Positions 63,519 to 64,000 of a DNA stretch of 64,000 nt are shown piece by piece. This DNA is from Callipepla californica brunnescens. Taxonomy: Eukaryota; Chordata; Aves; Galliformes; Odontophoridae. A program made the translations under genes and the position numbers. The stretch spans positions 5,884,382-5,948,381 of the forward strand of contig JALIRH010000035.1 in NCBI GenBank assembly GCA_023055505.1, read 5' to 3'. How positions within the stretch are numbered: position 1 is the stretch's first letter; each line of letters starts with the position of its first letter. The notes under the pieces are model-generated. The model had not been told where the DNA came from. It worked only from the letters and a program-made list of their open reading frames with translations, and searched no databases.

Positions 63519-64000
63519 CTGCAAGGACGAACACAAGTGCAGAGCTGTCAGTACCCGCCCGGCAGAGCACGGAGCTGCAGAACCATCACAGCCAACAGCA
63601 CAAAGCACCGCCTGCACCGGGGCGGGGGCAGCACCTCAGCACCGCTCCCCACGGCCCCGGCAGTGCCGGTGCTGCGAGGACCACGCGAGCAGCCGGAGCA
63701 TCCCCGCACCACACGCTCACTGCAGCGGCCACAGAACTGCACACACACCCCACACTGCTGCACGAGCCCCCAGGCTGAGACACCACCAAGGTACGCCTTC
63801 TGCTGGGAAAGGTATTTACTGCAAGCAGCTCTGCAGGAGAGAACCTGGCGAGGAGGAGCAGAGCTGTCCCACAGACACAGCTCCAGGACTCTGCTGCATC
63901 ACTGCACTCAGAGCTGTGCTGCTTTATGGCAGCAGACACTGCCCTGGCACTGCTCGATGAACTCGGTCACTCCCTACAGAAACGCTCTGCTATGTGCTCC
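63519..64000 (-). other. MSANTD2: MSANTD2 intron running off the window
   Basis: Sequence upstream of the last exon acceptor. No further exon is recognised before the window ends. Confidence 0.6.

Overview
This is vertebrate nuclear DNA, almost certainly from a bird. The genes are split into small exons with GT-AG introns, the sequence is GC-rich and gene-dense with short introns, and the interspersed repeats I can recognise are CR1-type retroposon fragments, the dominant avian LINE. The gene set corresponds to human 11q24, and I would place it on the homologous avian microchromosome (chicken chromosome 24). The species cannot be fixed from sequence alone; a galliform is my best guess. No prokaryotic or viral gene system is present.

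Layout, left to right. 1-8265 looks like the 5' intron of CDON. CDON (+) is a Hedgehog co-receptor and promyogenic Ig/FNIII protein; its coding exons run from 8294 to 28932 and its 3' UTR to about 30270. Tail-to-tail with it is VSIG10L2 (-, 35067 to 31072), a multi-Ig plus FNIII single-pass protein whose seventh coding exon carries a one-base frameshift. PUS3 (+) seems to begin with an untranslated exon ending at 35918 and is coded from 37958 to 41078. The coding exon of HYLS1 (-, 36920-36147) lies inside PUS3 intron 1 on the other strand. RPUSD4 (+, 41519-43719), PANX3 (+, 45232 to about 48058), a short SPA17-like gene (+, 48815-49150) and NRGN (+, 52123-53613, 3' UTR exon to about 55045) follow. 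ESAM (-, 61577-55816) converges on NRGN. The last coding exon of MSANTD2 (-, 63518-62666) closes the window; the rest of that gene lies beyond the right edge.

These genes do not form one pathway. CDON acts at the muscle and neural cell surface, HYLS1 at the centriole, PUS3 and RPUSD4 are two unrelated RNA pseudouridine synthases (tRNA and mitochondrial RNA), PANX3 is a large-pore channel of bone and cartilage, NRGN is a neuronal calmodulin-binding protein, and ESAM is an endothelial junction protein. Compared with the human order as I remember it, DDX25, SIAE and VSIG2 are missing from the positions where they would be expected, and two human blocks more than a megabase apart are adjacent.

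The points most worth checking are: no exon for the fifth Ig domain of CDON, although the flanking exons splice in frame; the VSIG10L2 frameshift; an in-frame VSIG10L2 intron made largely of a TGGGA repeat; a perfect HNF1-type palindrome 70 bp upstream of VSIG10L2; two nearly identical CTCF-like sites 13 kb apart; and CR1 fragments lying directly against two splice acceptors. Exon boundaries were assigned by hand from reading frame, splice consensus and remembered family sequences, without alignment software.
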